NCBI GenBank assembly: GCA_958295905.1
Contig: OY282382.1
Coordinates: 1,450,001 to 1,514,000 of the forward strand
Direction of reading: 5' to 3'
Source of the DNA: an uncultured Vicinamibacterales bacterium
GTDB lineage: Bacteria > Acidobacteriota > Vicinamibacteria > Vicinamibacterales > UBA8438
DNA: 64,000 nucleotides
In this document: positions 55,116-64,000 of the stretch, piece by piece
Layout: every line of letters starts with the position of its first letter
Position numbering within the stretch: the stretch's first letter is position 1
Position numbers and translations under genes: made by a program
Notes under the pieces: generated by a model
The model's database searches: none
What the model was told of the DNA's origin: nothing
Seen by the model: only the letters and a program-made list of their open reading frames with translations

Positions 55116-56768
55116 TCAGCGCTCGAAGACGACGCGCCCGCCGAGCACCGTCAGGTCGACTTCGGTGTCCGTCGTCCGCTCCGGGTCGATGGTCAACAGG
55201 TCCTGCGACAGCACCACGAGGTCGGCGAGCTTGCCGACCTCGAGCGTGCCCTTCTCGTCTTCCTCGAAGGTCAGGTGGGCGGCCAGCCGCGTATAGCCGA
55301 CGATGGCCTCGGGCATCGACAGCGCCTCGCCGGGGCCGACCACCGCGCCGCCCATCCCCCGGCGGGTCACCGCCGCCTGCAGCCCGACCATCGGCCCGAT
55401 GGGCAGGATGTCGCTGCCCAGCGCCACCACGACCCCGTGCCGCATCGGCGACCGCAGCGGGTTGTTCGTCGCGTAGCGCTCGCCGTCGAGGTGCTCGGCG
55501 TAGCGGCCGTCGAGGGTGTACGTGAAGTTGGGCTGCTGCGCGACGTGGATGTTCCAGTCCGCCATGCGCCGCATCGTCTCGGCCGGCGGCCGCACCGTGA
55601 AGTGGTTCAGATAGTGGCGGTGGCCGGCGCGGGGCGACGCCGCGAGCATGCGCGCCCACACGTCGACGGTCATCGCGATCGCGGCGTCGCCGATGGCATG
55701 GAACCCCAGTTGCCAGCCCCGCTCGTGGGCGGCGCTGGAGATGGCGAACAGCCCCGCCTCGTCGATCAGGGGGCCGCTGCCGTAGTAGCCGGGCTGCCCC
55801 CGGTAGGGCTCGAGGGTCCAGGCGGCGGCGCCGGTGTAGCCGCCGTCGACGAAGAACTTCAGGGGACCGACCCGCAGCCACGCGTCGCCGTCGCCGGTCT
55901 TGCGGCCGAACCGGTCGAGCATGTCGACGGCCCGCTGCGGGTCCGGCGGCGCCCGAAGCTGCACCGCGGCCCGCGGCAGTTCGCCCCGGTGCGCCGCGTA
56001 GGCCGCCTCCCAGTCGGCAAAGCCCGCGATGTCGACCCCGGCCTGGATGATGCTCGTGACGCCGAGCCCGAGCAGGCCGCGGAGGTTCTCGACGAAGCTC
56101 GCCTGCAGCTCGTCCCGCGTCGGGTCGGGCACGAGGCGGCGCACCAGCCCCTGCGCCCCCTCGCGGAGGATGCCGTTCATCCGCCCCGCGTCGTCGACCT
56201 CGATGATGCCCCCCGGCGGGGTCTCGGAATCCGGCGCGAGCCGCGCCGCCTCGAGGGCCAGCGAGCTGGCGACCGAGCTGTGGCCGCCGGCGCGGGTCAG
56301 GACCACCGGGTTGGCGGGCGCCGCGTCGTCGAGGTCCCACCGCAGCGGCCGCCGTTGCTCGGCCAGCTCGTCCTCCGACCAGCCGTAGCCGGTGATCCAC
56401 TCGCCGGCCCCGAGCTGCTCCGCCTTCCGGGTGACCCGGCCCTTTAACTCGGCCAGGTTCTCGAGCCCCGACAGATCGACCCAGCGCTCGGCGTCGCCGC
56501 TGATGTGGATGTGGGTGTCGATGAACCCGGGCAGCACGAGCCGCCCCGCGAGGTCGATGGTGCGCGCCGCGCGGTAGCGATCGGTCAGGCCGTCCCATCC
56601 CAGGGCCACGATCCGGCCGTCGCGCACGGCGACCGCAGAGTAGGTGGAGAGCAGCTCGTCGGCGGCGAAGACCTTGCCGTTGCGCAGCAGCAGGTCCACC
56701 GGCTCCTGCCCCCGCGCCGCGCCCGCCGCCCCGAGGAGCCACGCCGCGATCAGTAGTCGTCTCATCAT
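55116..56768 (-). CDS. Secreted amidohydrolase, YtcJ-like
   Basis: 550 residues from ATG 56768 (GGAGG upstream). The signal peptide (RRLLIAAWLLGAAGAARG) is followed by an amidohydrolase-3 fold: 'GRLVLPGFIDTHIHISGDAE' with metal-binding HxH, 'GITSIIQAGVDI'-type stretch ('GVTSIIQAGVDIAGFADW'), 'LGFHAIGDAAI' and 'KLADLVVLSQDLL'. The YtcJ/AepA group comprises metal-dependent hydrolases of unknown natural substrate. It converges with the methyltransferase gene 15 bases away. Confidence 0.85.
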   Translation of the reverse strand: MMRRLLIAAWLLGAAGAARGQEPVDLLLRNGKVFAADELLSTYSAVAVRDGRIVALGWDGLTDRYRAARTIDLAGRLVLPGFIDTHIHISGDAERWVDLSGLENLAELKGRVTRKAEQLGAGEWITGYGWSEDELAEQRRPLRWDLDDAAPANPVVLTRAGGHSSVASSLALEAARLAPDSETPPGGIIEVDDAGRMNGILREGAQGLVRRLVPDPTRDELQASFVENLRGLLGLGVTSIIQAGVDIAGFADWEAAYAAHRGELPRAAVQLRAPPDPQRAVDMLDRFGRKTGDGDAWLRVGPLKFFVDGGYTGAAAWTLEPYRGQPGYYGSGPLIDEAGLFAISSAAHERGWQLGFHAIGDAAIAMTVDVWARMLAASPRAGHRHYLNHFTVRPPAETMRRMADWNIHVAQQPNFTYTLDGRYAEHLDGERYATNNPLRSPMRHGVVVALGSDILPIGPMVGLQAAVTRRGMGGAVVGPGEALSMPEAIVGYTRLAAHLTFEEDEKGTLEVGKLADLVVLSQDLLTIDPERTTDTEVDLTVLGGRVVFER

Positions 56769-56897
56769 GCCCTCCACCGGCTGCCGCCGGATCGGGATCA
56801 TACCGCGCCGCGGCCCGTGGAGGCGGCAACCTCGACGGGGACGCGGCCAGTCGCGGCCGGGGCCGGGGCCGGGTTTCCGTACTGGTAAGCTTGTCCA

Positions 56898-57379
56898 GTG
56901 GATCGCGGCGAGTTCGTGGGCCTGTTGCGCGCTCTCGAGGCGGCCGCGGTCGACGACGTGCTGATCGGGGCCACCGCAATGGGATTTCACGGTGTCGTGC
57001 GCGCCACCGAGGACGTGGACATGCTCGTGCGGGCGGCGCCCGAGAACATCGAGCGGCTCCGCGCCGCCCTGCGGGCCGCATTCGCAGGAGACCCCGAGAT
57101 CGAGGACATCCGTACGGACGACTTGCCGGGCGACTATCCGGCGGTGCGGTACTACCCGCCGGCCGGGGATCTGTATCTGGACGTGATGACCCGGCTCGGC
57201 GAGGTCGCGGGCTTTGAATCGGTGGAGGCGGAGACGAGGCGGGTCGACGGTGTCCGCGTGCGTGTCGCCGCGCCGGCGGCCCTTCACCGGCTGAAGAAGG
57301 GAACCCTGCGGGCCATTGACCGGCAGGACGCGGCGGCTCTCCGCAACGCTTCGACCTGCCGGACGATCAGGGCGGGTAG
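56898..57379 (+). pseudogene. Nucleotidyltransferase (AbiEii-type), 3' end frameshifted
   Basis: From GTG 56898 the protein reads 'VDDVLIGATAMGFHGVVRAT' and 'EDVDMLVRA', with the Asp pair of nucleotidyltransferase-fold proteins of the MNT/AbiEii group, then 'ALHRLKKGTLRAIDRQD'. Around 57343 one base seems missing: adding one base gives an end 'RFDLPDDQGG' and a stop at 57377-57379. As the sequence stands, the frame runs on into the next gene and joins the two. Relatives are antitoxin-like or tRNA-modifying nucleotidyltransferases; no kinase or HEPN partner is visible. Assembly error is possible. Confidence 0.6.
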
Positions 57380-57380
57380 G

Positions 57381-57602
57381 ATGGCGGTCCAGCGTTTTCG
57401 ATCGATCGAGGAGATGAACGCGGCGCCGGCGCGCCGCGGGCCGCACGACGGGTTCGAACGGTTCGTTCGTCACTGCGCGCGATATCGCTCGTTCGCGCGG
57501 CGCCCCCGGCCGCGCGGCGTGTTCAGGTTTCGGAGCCTGGAAGAAGCTCAGCGGGCCCGCTTGGCCGGCCATCGCGACACCCAGCGCGCTTTTCGAAGAT
57601 GA
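57381..57602 (+). CDS. Small protein paired with the nucleotidyltransferase
   Basis: 73 residues from ATG 57381, one base after the reconstructed stop of the nucleotidyltransferase. Wording: 'MAVQRFRSIEEMNAAPARRG', 'DGFERFVRHCARYRSFA', 'GVFRFRSLEEAQRAR'. The two 'RFRS.EE' stretches give it an internal symmetry. I recall short proteins of this kind following such nucleotidyltransferases but cannot name the family. It stops 20 bases before the esterase start at 57623. Confidence 0.5.
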   Translation: MAVQRFRSIEEMNAAPARRGPHDGFERFVRHCARYRSFARRPRPRGVFRFRSLEEAQRARLAGHRDTQRAFRR

Positions 57603-57622
57603 TGAACGGCAGGGAGGGAACC

Positions 57623-59201
57623 ATGCGGAAGCCCGGAATCAGCGGCGGACGTTCGGCGCGGTCCCGTATCCGGCGTGGCTTCGTGACTGTTGCGGCCGCC
57701 GCCGGCGCCGCCGCCGCGGCCGTGTGCGCGGCCCCCGCCGCGGGTCCCGCGGACGCCTGCGCCGACCTGACGACGCTGGAGCTCATCGACCTGCGCATCG
57801 GCTCGGCCGAGCGCGTGGCCGAGGCGGGCCTCCCGGCGCATTGCCGGGTGAGGGGGGTCATCGAGACCGAGATCAACTTCGAGCTGCTGCTGCCCGACGA
57901 CTGGAACGGCCGGTTCCTGATGGGGGGCGGGGGCGGCTTCGTGGGGAGCGTGCAGAACCAGGCGCGCTCGCAGCTCTACGCCCACGGCGGCAGCCCCCTC
58001 GAGCGCGGCTACGCGACGGCGGGGACCGACACCGGGCACACGGGGAACGGCGGCGCGGCCGGCTGGGCGCTCGACCATCCCGAGCGGCAGGAGAACTTCG
58101 GCCACCGCGCCGTCCACCTGACGGCGGAGACCGCGAAGTCGATCATCGCGCACCACTACGCGCGGCCGTCCGACTACGACTACTTCGTCGGGTGCTCGCG
58201 GGGCGGCGGTCAGGGGATGGTCGAGTCGCAGCGCTACCCGGACGACTTCGACGGCATCGTGGCCGCTGCGCCGGCCTACGACTGGACCGGGATCACCGCC
58301 GGGTTCCTGCAGAACCAGCAGGCCATTTACCCGGACGGCGATCTCGACGCCCCGGTGCTGACCCCGGCCGCGCTCGAGCTGCTCGGGTCGAGCATCCTCG
58401 CCGCCTGCGACGCCGACGACGGGGTCGAAGACGGCATGATGACGGATCCGCGGCAGTGCGGGTTCGACCCCGCCGAGCTGCCGCGCTGCGCCGGCGACCG
58501 CCCCGCCGACGGCTGCGTCACCGCGGCGCAGCTCGCCGCCGTCAGGACCGTCTACGACGGCCCCGCGTTGAACGGCGAGCGGATCTATCCCGGGTTCAAC
58601 TACGGCGGCGAGCACGACTACGGCGGCTGGAACTGGTGGGTGGTCGCCCCGGCGGGGGGGCGGAGCGCGCAGTACGGCTTCGGGACCGAGCTCTTCAAGT
58701 ACTTCGTTTTCGGTGATCCCGACTGGGACTACACCGAGTACGACTTCTCGACCTGGAAGGAAGACGTCGCCGCGACGGCCGCGATCCTCAACGCGGCCGA
58801 CACCGACCTGAGCCGGTTCCGGGACGGCGGCGGCCGCATCATCTACTGGACCGGCTGGTCCGACCTCGCCCTCTCGCCGCTCGGCACCATCGACTACTAC
58901 GAGCGGCTCGAGGCGGGCGACCCGTCGGCGCGCGACTACGCCCGGCTCTATATGCTGCCCGGGGTGCTCCACTGCGCGGGCGGCCCCGGGCCCGACCGCG
59001 TCGACTGGGTCGAGGCGATCCGCGCCTGGGTGGAGGACGGACAGGCGCCCGGACGCCTGCTCGCGGCCAAGTTGGGCGAGGATGACGCCGTCACCATGAC
59101 CCGCCCCGTCTGCCCGTACCCCGCAGGTCGCCGTCTACGACGGGACCGGCGACCCGAACGACGCCGCGAGCTTCGCGTGCGCAGTTCCGCCCGTCGAGTA
59201 G
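57623..59201 (+). pseudogene. Tannase/feruloyl-esterase family protein, frameshifted near its end
   Basis: From ATG 57623 (GGGAGG upstream; signal-type start) an alpha/beta hydrolase fold is clear. The CS-D-HC motif of tannases is present: Cys191-Ser192 (GCSRGGGQG), Asp414 (TGWSD) and His450-Cys451 (LHCAGG). A loop with several cysteines (about 262-298) is typical of the lid domain. The predicted C-terminus is disturbed: with one C removed from the C4 run at 59119-59122, the last residues become 'QVAVYDGTGDPNDAASFACA' and stop at 59199-59201. As written the frame goes on to 59419. The enzyme would cleave phenolic esters in plant or algal material. Confidence 0.75.
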
Positions 59202-59336
59202 GTGCGCAACGCCGTCTGCAGCGCAGACTTCCAGCCGGTCCGTCGGGTGGAACGGTGCTTCATCAGCGAACCGGCGGCGTGATCCCAAGCGCGACACCTT
59301 GTCGGTTCGCCGCAGTGGTCCGGCGACGCGGCGAAT

Positions 59337-59771
59337 TCAGCGCTCACCGAAGACGAACCGGTTGTCACCCGGATCGACGGCGAACCGGATCCGCTCCAGG
59401 AGGCCGGAATAGCCGATGAAATTTCCTGCCGGCCAATCTCTCGACACGAAGACGGTCGAATCGAGCTCGACGGATTCGCCGTCGTCGGCGAGGAGGGCAA
59501 TTCTCGCGCTCACGAGCTTTCCCTCGATCCTGCCCACCCGTGAACTCAGAGTCAGGGGCTCACCCTCTTGTTCGAGCAACCCCAACTCGCCGGCGAGCTC
59601 GGCCGTCAAAACCGACCAGGAAGCGCCGGTGTCGAGCAGCGCCAGGGTCGCGACGCCTTCGAATGCGACCCTGACATGAATGCCTGCCGCCGCGGCCGGG
59701 TGGCCCGGAGCCTCATCGAGATATGACGACATGCCGGTGGCGAATACGGACCCGTCACGCCAGCACAGCAT
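59337..59771 (-). CDS. Retropepsin-like aspartic protease
   Basis: 144 residues from ATG 59771; ATG 59732 would give 131. The catalytic motif is DTGASWS in 'LALLDTGASWSVLTAELAG'. The flap region and 'FIGYSGLLERIRFAVDPG' follow, as in clan-AA bacterial proteases. These act as dimers and some are membrane-linked; the target is unknown. It starts eight bases after the stop of the DUF5678-containing gene and ends the three-gene operon. A truncated relative lies at 17700. Confidence 0.75.
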   Translation of the reverse strand: MLCWRDGSVFATGMSSYLDEAPGHPAAAAGIHVRVAFEGVATLALLDTGASWSVLTAELAGELGLLEQEGEPLTLSSRVGRIEGKLVSARIALLADDGESVELDSTVFVSRDWPAGNFIGYSGLLERIRFAVDPGDNRFVFGER

Positions 59772-59779
59772 CGTCGTCG

Positions 59780-60415
59780 CTACAGGCGGTGCAGGAGCGG
59801 CTTGCTCCTCGGGGCAAGCTGTCTCAAGCGCCGGCGCAGGACCGCCAGCGACGCATCGTCGGCCACCAGTTCGCCGTCGACGAGGGCGACCCATTTTCCG
59901 GCGTGGCGGTATGCCTGTCTGCGCAACCACTCGATGTCCCGTGCGCCCTTGCCCTGCGCGGGCACGGTGCGTCGGACCACCGGCTCGGCGAGTACCGCAC
60001 GCAGGCGTCGAAGCGTTTCTCCGGCGGCGTGATCCGAGGGAGCCCCGTCGACCAGCTTTCGGGCCGCCAGGACGCGGCCCTTGGCGAGAAGTCGCCGGGC
60101 CATCGCTTCGATCGAGATCGTAGACGGGCGTGACGCCAGATGGTGCGAGAGCCTCGTCCCGTGATCCGCCCGTTGTTCGCCGGGGCGCGTGGTGGGGCGG
60201 GATTCGAGTTGAAGCCCAAAAATATCCCGCTGAGGGGGAGTACGCGACGCCAACGCCGTACCGGCGGTCGAGAACTTGCCCCGGCCTTCCCTGAACCCGG
60301 TCCCCTGGATTTGCGAGAGAGCGGATCCGCTGGTTTTCTTCGCGGAGGACTCGGGCGCCGCCGGGACCGTGATCGGGGAATGCCCGAGGTGCTGTCCTGA
60401 CATCGGCATCCTCAC
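59780..60415 (-). CDS. DUF5678-containing protein
   Basis: 211 residues if translation starts at GTG 60415, which overlaps the upstream stop (GTGA). The conserved part may begin only at ATG 60103 (107 residues): 'ARRLLAKGRVLAARKLVDGA' and 'GKWVALVDGELVADDASLAV', the DUF5678 pattern. The first 104 residues look less conserved, so the start is uncertain. It lies directly before the retropepsin gene; such pairs recur in Acidobacteriota and Cyanobacteria, but their joint role is unknown. Confidence 0.6.
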   Translation of the reverse strand: MRMPMSGQHLGHSPITVPAAPESSAKKTSGSALSQIQGTGFREGRGKFSTAGTALASRTPPQRDIFGLQLESRPTTRPGEQRADHGTRLSHHLASRPSTISIEAMARRLLAKGRVLAARKLVDGAPSDHAAGETLRRLRAVLAEPVVRRTVPAQGKGARDIEWLRRQAYRHAGKWVALVDGELVADDASLAVLRRRLRQLAPRSKPLLHRL

Positions 60416-61074
60416 GTCGTCTCCAGATTCACGGACGCCAGCGCGGTCCGGACTCGCTCCTCCGCAAGAGCGTGTATCTCCGGAATCGTTCCTGCGGTGC
60501 CGTCCATCACCGCAAAAACCCTGACGAACAGGCCATCTTGAACGGCCTGTGAGGCATCCAGGGTCAGTGTGGAGCTGACCGTGGGGGGAGCCTCACCGAA
60601 GTAGTAAGCAACTCCCGTGCCAAGGTGATCCCCCAAGCCCTCCACGGCCGGTGGTCTCGGGACGAACTGCCCGACGAATTCGGCCGCCTTCATGCCCTCA
60701 ATCAGTCCGTGGCAGGCGCAAGAGAAGGCATGGGTCCTGAAGCGAAGCGCGTTGCGCGACGCCTGCTGAAGTGCGGCTACCACGCCATCCGCGGCGGCCA
60801 GGACATCGGCCGTGAGCGCCGACGTACGGAGGCGAAGGCTGTCCAGTCTGACATGAACGTGGACTTTGCCGCCCAGCAACCAGAACCCGAGCCCCGTGCC
60901 GCCAACCGATCCGTTACCGGCCTCGGGCCGCAGGTCCGTGTCGGAAAGCCCGATGTTGGCCAGCCGCTCCAGGAGCGCCTCGTAAAGCACCGGCACGTCA
61001 TGGACGAGATGCCAGAGTCGCGGGGAGAAAGTGGACTCGATCTCGACTTCCCGCCGTTCGATGGTGAAGTTCAT
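60412..61074 (-). CDS. Protein of unknown function, first gene of the retropepsin operon
   Basis: 220 residues with no signal peptide or membrane helix. An alternating alpha-beta pattern is visible ('FTIERREVEIESTFSPRLWH', 'LGFWLLGGKVHVHVRLDSLR', 'TVSSTLTLDASQAVQDGLFV'). It has features of a dimeric alpha+beta fold but no family I can name. Its stop overlaps the next start by four bases. An AT-rich patch (61085-61100) lies just upstream and may hold its promoter. Confidence 0.6.
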   Translation of the reverse strand: MNFTIERREVEIESTFSPRLWHLVHDVPVLYEALLERLANIGLSDTDLRPEAGNGSVGGTGLGFWLLGGKVHVHVRLDSLRLRTSALTADVLAAADGVVAALQQASRNALRFRTHAFSCACHGLIEGMKAAEFVGQFVPRPPAVEGLGDHLGTGVAYYFGEAPPTVSSTLTLDASQAVQDGLFVRVFAVMDGTAGTIPEIHALAEERVRTALASVNLETT

Positions 61075-61173
61075 GACACCCGCTTCTTAATCTTAAAGTT
61101 ACTCGACAGCTCCCGGTTCCGGCGTTCGGCTCTGGATGTTGCCGTTGCCTCCCGTCCGCTCCGGGTCACCGCC

Positions 61174-64000
61174 TCAGAAGCTGTAGCGCAGGCCGAACTG
61201 CATCTCGCGGGCGTTCAGGGCGCTGAAGACGCGGCCGAAGTTCGGGGTGCCGAAGATGCGGTTGGGCACGTCGAAGTTGGCCCGGTTCAGCACGTTGAAG
61301 ATCTCCCAGCGGAACTCCAGGCGGCCCGGGTCGCCGACGAACCAGTCCTTCTGCAGGGAGATGTCGACGTTGGCGAGACCCGGCGCGAACACGCTGTTGC
61401 GCAGGGCGCTGCCGAAGGTGAAGGGGTCCTGCAGCGCGAACGCCGCGGTGTTGAACCACCGGTCGACGGAGCGCTGGCCGGCGGGCAGGTTGGGGTCGCC
61501 GATCTGGTTGGGGCGCTGGGCGGGGCCGGACCCGATGTTGGCGCGGTCCATCCCGAGGTTCACGGTGAACGGCGCGCCGGACTGCACGGTGACGATGCCG
61601 TTCACCCGCCACCCCGAGAAGATCGCGGCCGCCCCTGCCGCCCCTTCGAAGAACGGCAGTTGATACGTGCCGCTGGCCACGAGCTGGTGCCGGTGGTGGA
61701 AGCTCGACAGCGCCTCCTCGCCGGGGAAGATGTTGTTGACGTCCTGGGGGACGTTCGACTCGAACGCGGTCGCGCCGGGGCTCGACGCGTCGTCCCGCGA
61801 CTGCGACAACGTGTAGGCGGCGTTGAACGAGTGCCGCCCGTCGAACCGGCGTTCGACCTTGAAGGTGACCGCGTGGTAGATCGACTGGCCGTCGAACCGG
61901 ATGGCGCGGATGCCGCTCAGCTCGGGTACCGGCCGGCGCGCGTCGATGGGTCCGGGACCGGGCAGGGGCACGTTGCGGATGGTCGAGTTGTCGGCCCCGA
62001 TGGTGTACGAGCCCATGTAGGACATCTCCACCATCGTGCGTTCCATCGCCTCGAGTTGGAGGCCGCCGCTCCAGGTCTGCGTGTATTCGACCCGGTAGTC
62101 GTTGTCCATGATGGCGCCGCCGATGCTGCCGGTGGCGTCGCTGGTCAGGATGTCGCGGGTCCGGAACGTCGGCGCGAGCTGGTCGGACGGCGTGTCCACC
62201 TGCTTCAGGAAGAAGAACGGCAGGTTGCGGGTGAACGCGGTCTGCACGCTGTACGCCCACTGGTTCAGGAAGACGCCGTAGCCGCCGCGCAGCACCGCCG
62301 AGCGCCGGTCGCCGAGCAGCAGCGCGAACCCGAGCCGGGGGGCGAGGCGGACGCGGCTGGGGCGCAGGAGGCTCCGGTCCCATCCGATCTCGGCCGAGGT
62401 CACCCAGGGAATCGGGATCTGCGGCAGCAACGCCTCGGCCGCGGGCGAGATGTTGCCGGCGTCGTCGCTCGCGATGACGTAGCGTCCGCCCGGCGCCGAC
62501 AGGTCGATCGAGGACAGGCGGTTGTCGACGTCCTTCATGTGCGCGTTGTACTCGTAGCGCAGCCCGTAGTTGATGGTCAGGTTGCGCCGCGCCCGCCAGT
62601 CGTCCTGGGCGTAGAGATGCAGCCACGTGGTGCGGGAGTCCTGGTCGCCCCCGCCGACGCCCGCCCGCGCCGACGTCGGGTAGCCGAGGAGGAAATCGGC
62701 GAGGGCGTTGCCGCTCCACTGCCCGGTATACGTGAAGGCGCCGCGCGCGGTATCGGCGTTGACGGGGCGGAACCGCAGGTGGAACAGGTACCCGCCGAAT
62801 TTGTAGCGGTGGTCGCCGCGGTCGATGAGGAAGTTGTTGTAGACCTCGAAGTGCTCGTTGTTCCGCGACACGAACGTCGTCGGGTCGCCCATGGTGCTGA
62901 ACAGCCCCGCCGTCGATATCTGGGGGTACCCGACGTCGCGGGGGTTCCGGCTCACCCCGAGCAGGCCGACCCGTTCCGCGAAGTCGACCCCGGCGTTGCG
63001 GCTGCGCTGCCCGCCGTCCACCGCCAGATACCCGAACCGGAGCTCGTTCAGCTTGTTCGGGCCGATGGCCTTGGTGTAGCTCACCCCGACGTTGCGGGTC
63101 GTCGTGTCCAGGGTGCGGCCGAACCCCGGCACCAGGGCCTCCTGCTGGACGCCGGTGCCGAACGGCTGAATCTCGTCCGCGTCGAAGCTGCTGAACCGCA
63201 GGAAGAGATGGTCGGCTTCGGCCAGCCGGTGGTCGAGCCGCAGGCTGAACTGGTGCGCGTCCTTGTCCTGCGGCTCCACCGCGGTCAGGTTCTGGAACCG
63301 ATCTCCGGCCGTGGGCAGGGGCACGCCGGCCAGGAACGTGCTGGCGACGGGGTCGATCCGGCCGGCCGGGATCCGGTTGCCGGCGAACGGCCGGCACCCC
63401 CCGGCCGCCGGATCGATCGTGAGGGGATCGCAGATCGGGCCCCAGCCCGAGAAGTCGCCGGCCCGGACCGCCGCGTCCGGCACCGAGAAGGTCTTGGTGA
63501 TCGACCGGCGGGTGTCATGCCGCTCGTAGCTGGTGAAGAAGAACGTGCGATCGCGCAGGATAGGGCCGCCGAGGGTGGCGCCGAACTGGTGCTGATCGAG
63601 CGGGGGCACCGGCCGGCTCCGGTCGTCGAAGTAGTTGTGCGCGTCGAACCGCTCGTCGCGCATGAACTCGAACACGCTCCCGTGGAACGTGTTCGCGCCC
63701 GACCGGGTCGCCACGTTGATCAGGGCCGACGCCTTTCCGCCGAACTCGGGCGGATACATCGACTTCTGGATCTTGAACTCCTGGATGGAGTCGACCGACG
63801 GGTTGATGACGAGGTTGTTGAAGAGCTCGTCGGTGACCTTGAACCCGTCCAGCATGTAGATGTTGTGCCCGGCCCGCTGTCCCCCGACGTTGGGCAGGGG
63901 GCCGGCCTGCTGCAGGGCACCGCCGCGGGTGCCGCCGGGGGGAATCACCACCGCGTCGCTCAGTTGGGCGAGCTGCAGGAACTGCCGTCCGTTCAGGGGG
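61174..64000 (-). CDS. Oar-like TonB-dependent receptor 4, N-terminus beyond window
   Basis: At least 942 residues; the signal and regulatory-like domain are outside the window. The plug region opens with 'LNGRQFLQLAQLSDAVVIPP', 'AGHNIYMLDGFKVTDELFNN' and 'IQEFKIQKSMYPPEFGGKAS'. The barrel ends in 'REMQFGLRYSF' with a terminal Phe. Compared with receptors 1-3 it has the 'PLNGRQFLQL' type of plug, a different subgroup of the same family. Ligand unknown. Confidence 0.9.
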   Translation of the reverse strand, partial: PLNGRQFLQLAQLSDAVVIPPGGTRGGALQQAGPLPNVGGQRAGHNIYMLDGFKVTDELFNNLVINPSVDSIQEFKIQKSMYPPEFGGKASALINVATRSGANTFHGSVFEFMRDERFDAHNYFDDRSRPVPPLDQHQFGATLGGPILRDRTFFFTSYERHDTRRSITKTFSVPDAAVRAGDFSGWGPICDPLTIDPAAGGCRPFAGNRIPAGRIDPVASTFLAGVPLPTAGDRFQNLTAVEPQDKDAHQFSLRLDHRLAEADHLFLRFSSFDADEIQPFGTGVQQEALVPGFGRTLDTTTRNVGVSYTKAIGPNKLNELRFGYLAVDGGQRSRNAGVDFAERVGLLGVSRNPRDVGYPQISTAGLFSTMGDPTTFVSRNNEHFEVYNNFLIDRGDHRYKFGGYLFHLRFRPVNADTARGAFTYTGQWSGNALADFLLGYPTSARAGVGGGDQDSRTTWLHLYAQDDWRARRNLTINYGLRYEYNAHMKDVDNRLSSIDLSAPGGRYVIASDDAGNISPAAEALLPQIPIPWVTSAEIGWDRSLLRPSRVRLAPRLGFALLLGDRRSAVLRGGYGVFLNQWAYSVQTAFTRNLPFFFLKQVDTPSDQLAPTFRTRDILTSDATGSIGGAIMDNDYRVEYTQTWSGGLQLEAMERTMVEMSYMGSYTIGADNSTIRNVPLPGPGPIDARRPVPELSGIRAIRFDGQSIYHAVTFKVERRFDGRHSFNAAYTLSQSRDDASSPGATAFESNVPQDVNNIFPGEEALSSFHHRHQLVASGTYQLPFFEGAAGAAAIFSGWRVNGIVTVQSGAPFTVNLGMDRANIGSGPAQRPNQIGDPNLPAGQRSVDRWFNTAAFALQDPFTFGSALRNSVFAPGLANVDISLQKDWFVGDPGRLEFRWEIFNVLNRANFDVPNRIFGTPNFGRVFSALNAREMQFGLRYSF

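Overview
The window is about 64 kb of very GC-rich bacterial DNA. It most likely comes from an acidobacterium of the Vicinamibacteria type. I infer this from gene content, not from a marker-gene comparison: several roughly 1,000-residue Oar-like TonB-dependent receptors with an N-terminal carboxypeptidase-regulatory-like domain, a VWFA-related protein of the acidobacterial kind, DUF6152 and DUF5916 proteins, futalosine-pathway menaquinone synthesis (mqnE), and small DUF5678/retropepsin genes. No rRNA, phage, conjugation or CRISPR locus is visible.

Layout. 0-5.3 kb: a secreted propeller-amidohydrolase (cut by the window edge), a PIN-domain remnant and a TonB receptor. 5.7-7.0 kb: a HEAT-repeat protein and a secreted protein. 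7.2-13.6 kb, minus strand: NIPSNAP protein, zinc-ribbon membrane protein, multi-pass membrane protein, Mn-type sodA, mqnE, a small DUF5678-like protein, and an overlapping histidine kinase/response regulator pair. 13.7-17.1 kb: a DUF6152 protein, otsB, a small membrane protein, and otsA facing them; together these make trehalose. 17.1-19.8 kb: iscA, iscS and iscR on the minus strand, with iscS and iscA separated by a MITE insertion and a retropepsin remnant. 20-22.6 kb: two more MITE copies, a DinB protein and a class II Fic protein. 23-26.7 kb: O-antigen ligase and undecaprenyl-phosphate sugar transferase, converging. 27.4 kb: tRNA-Ser. 27.9-40 kb: three Oar-like receptors (one broken by a 22-bp duplication), a small secreted protein and a secreted TPR protein. 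40.4-46 kb: BON and VWFA proteins, tadA, a compact restriction-modification pair and a secreted protein. 46.3-50.5 kb: a TonB receptor and a Tat-exported PLP lyase. 51.1-59.2 kb: tRNA-Arg, DUF5916 protein, a solitary gamma-type adenine methyltransferase, a second amidohydrolase, a frameshifted nucleotidyltransferase and a tannase-like esterase. 59.3-61.1 kb: a small operon ending in a retropepsin-like protease. 61.2 kb to the end: a fourth Oar-like receptor, cut by the edge.

The most notable unexplained structure is a family of 171-177 bp elements (five copies) with 17-bp terminal inverted repeats and exact or near-exact 9-bp target duplications; no transposase is present. Next are a convergent restriction-modification module whose methyltransferase has a textbook promoter placed for leaderless translation and carrying two GACGTC sites in its spacer, a second intergenic hairpin repeat family, and repeated small tandem duplications at or inside genes, two of which change reading frames or protein length.
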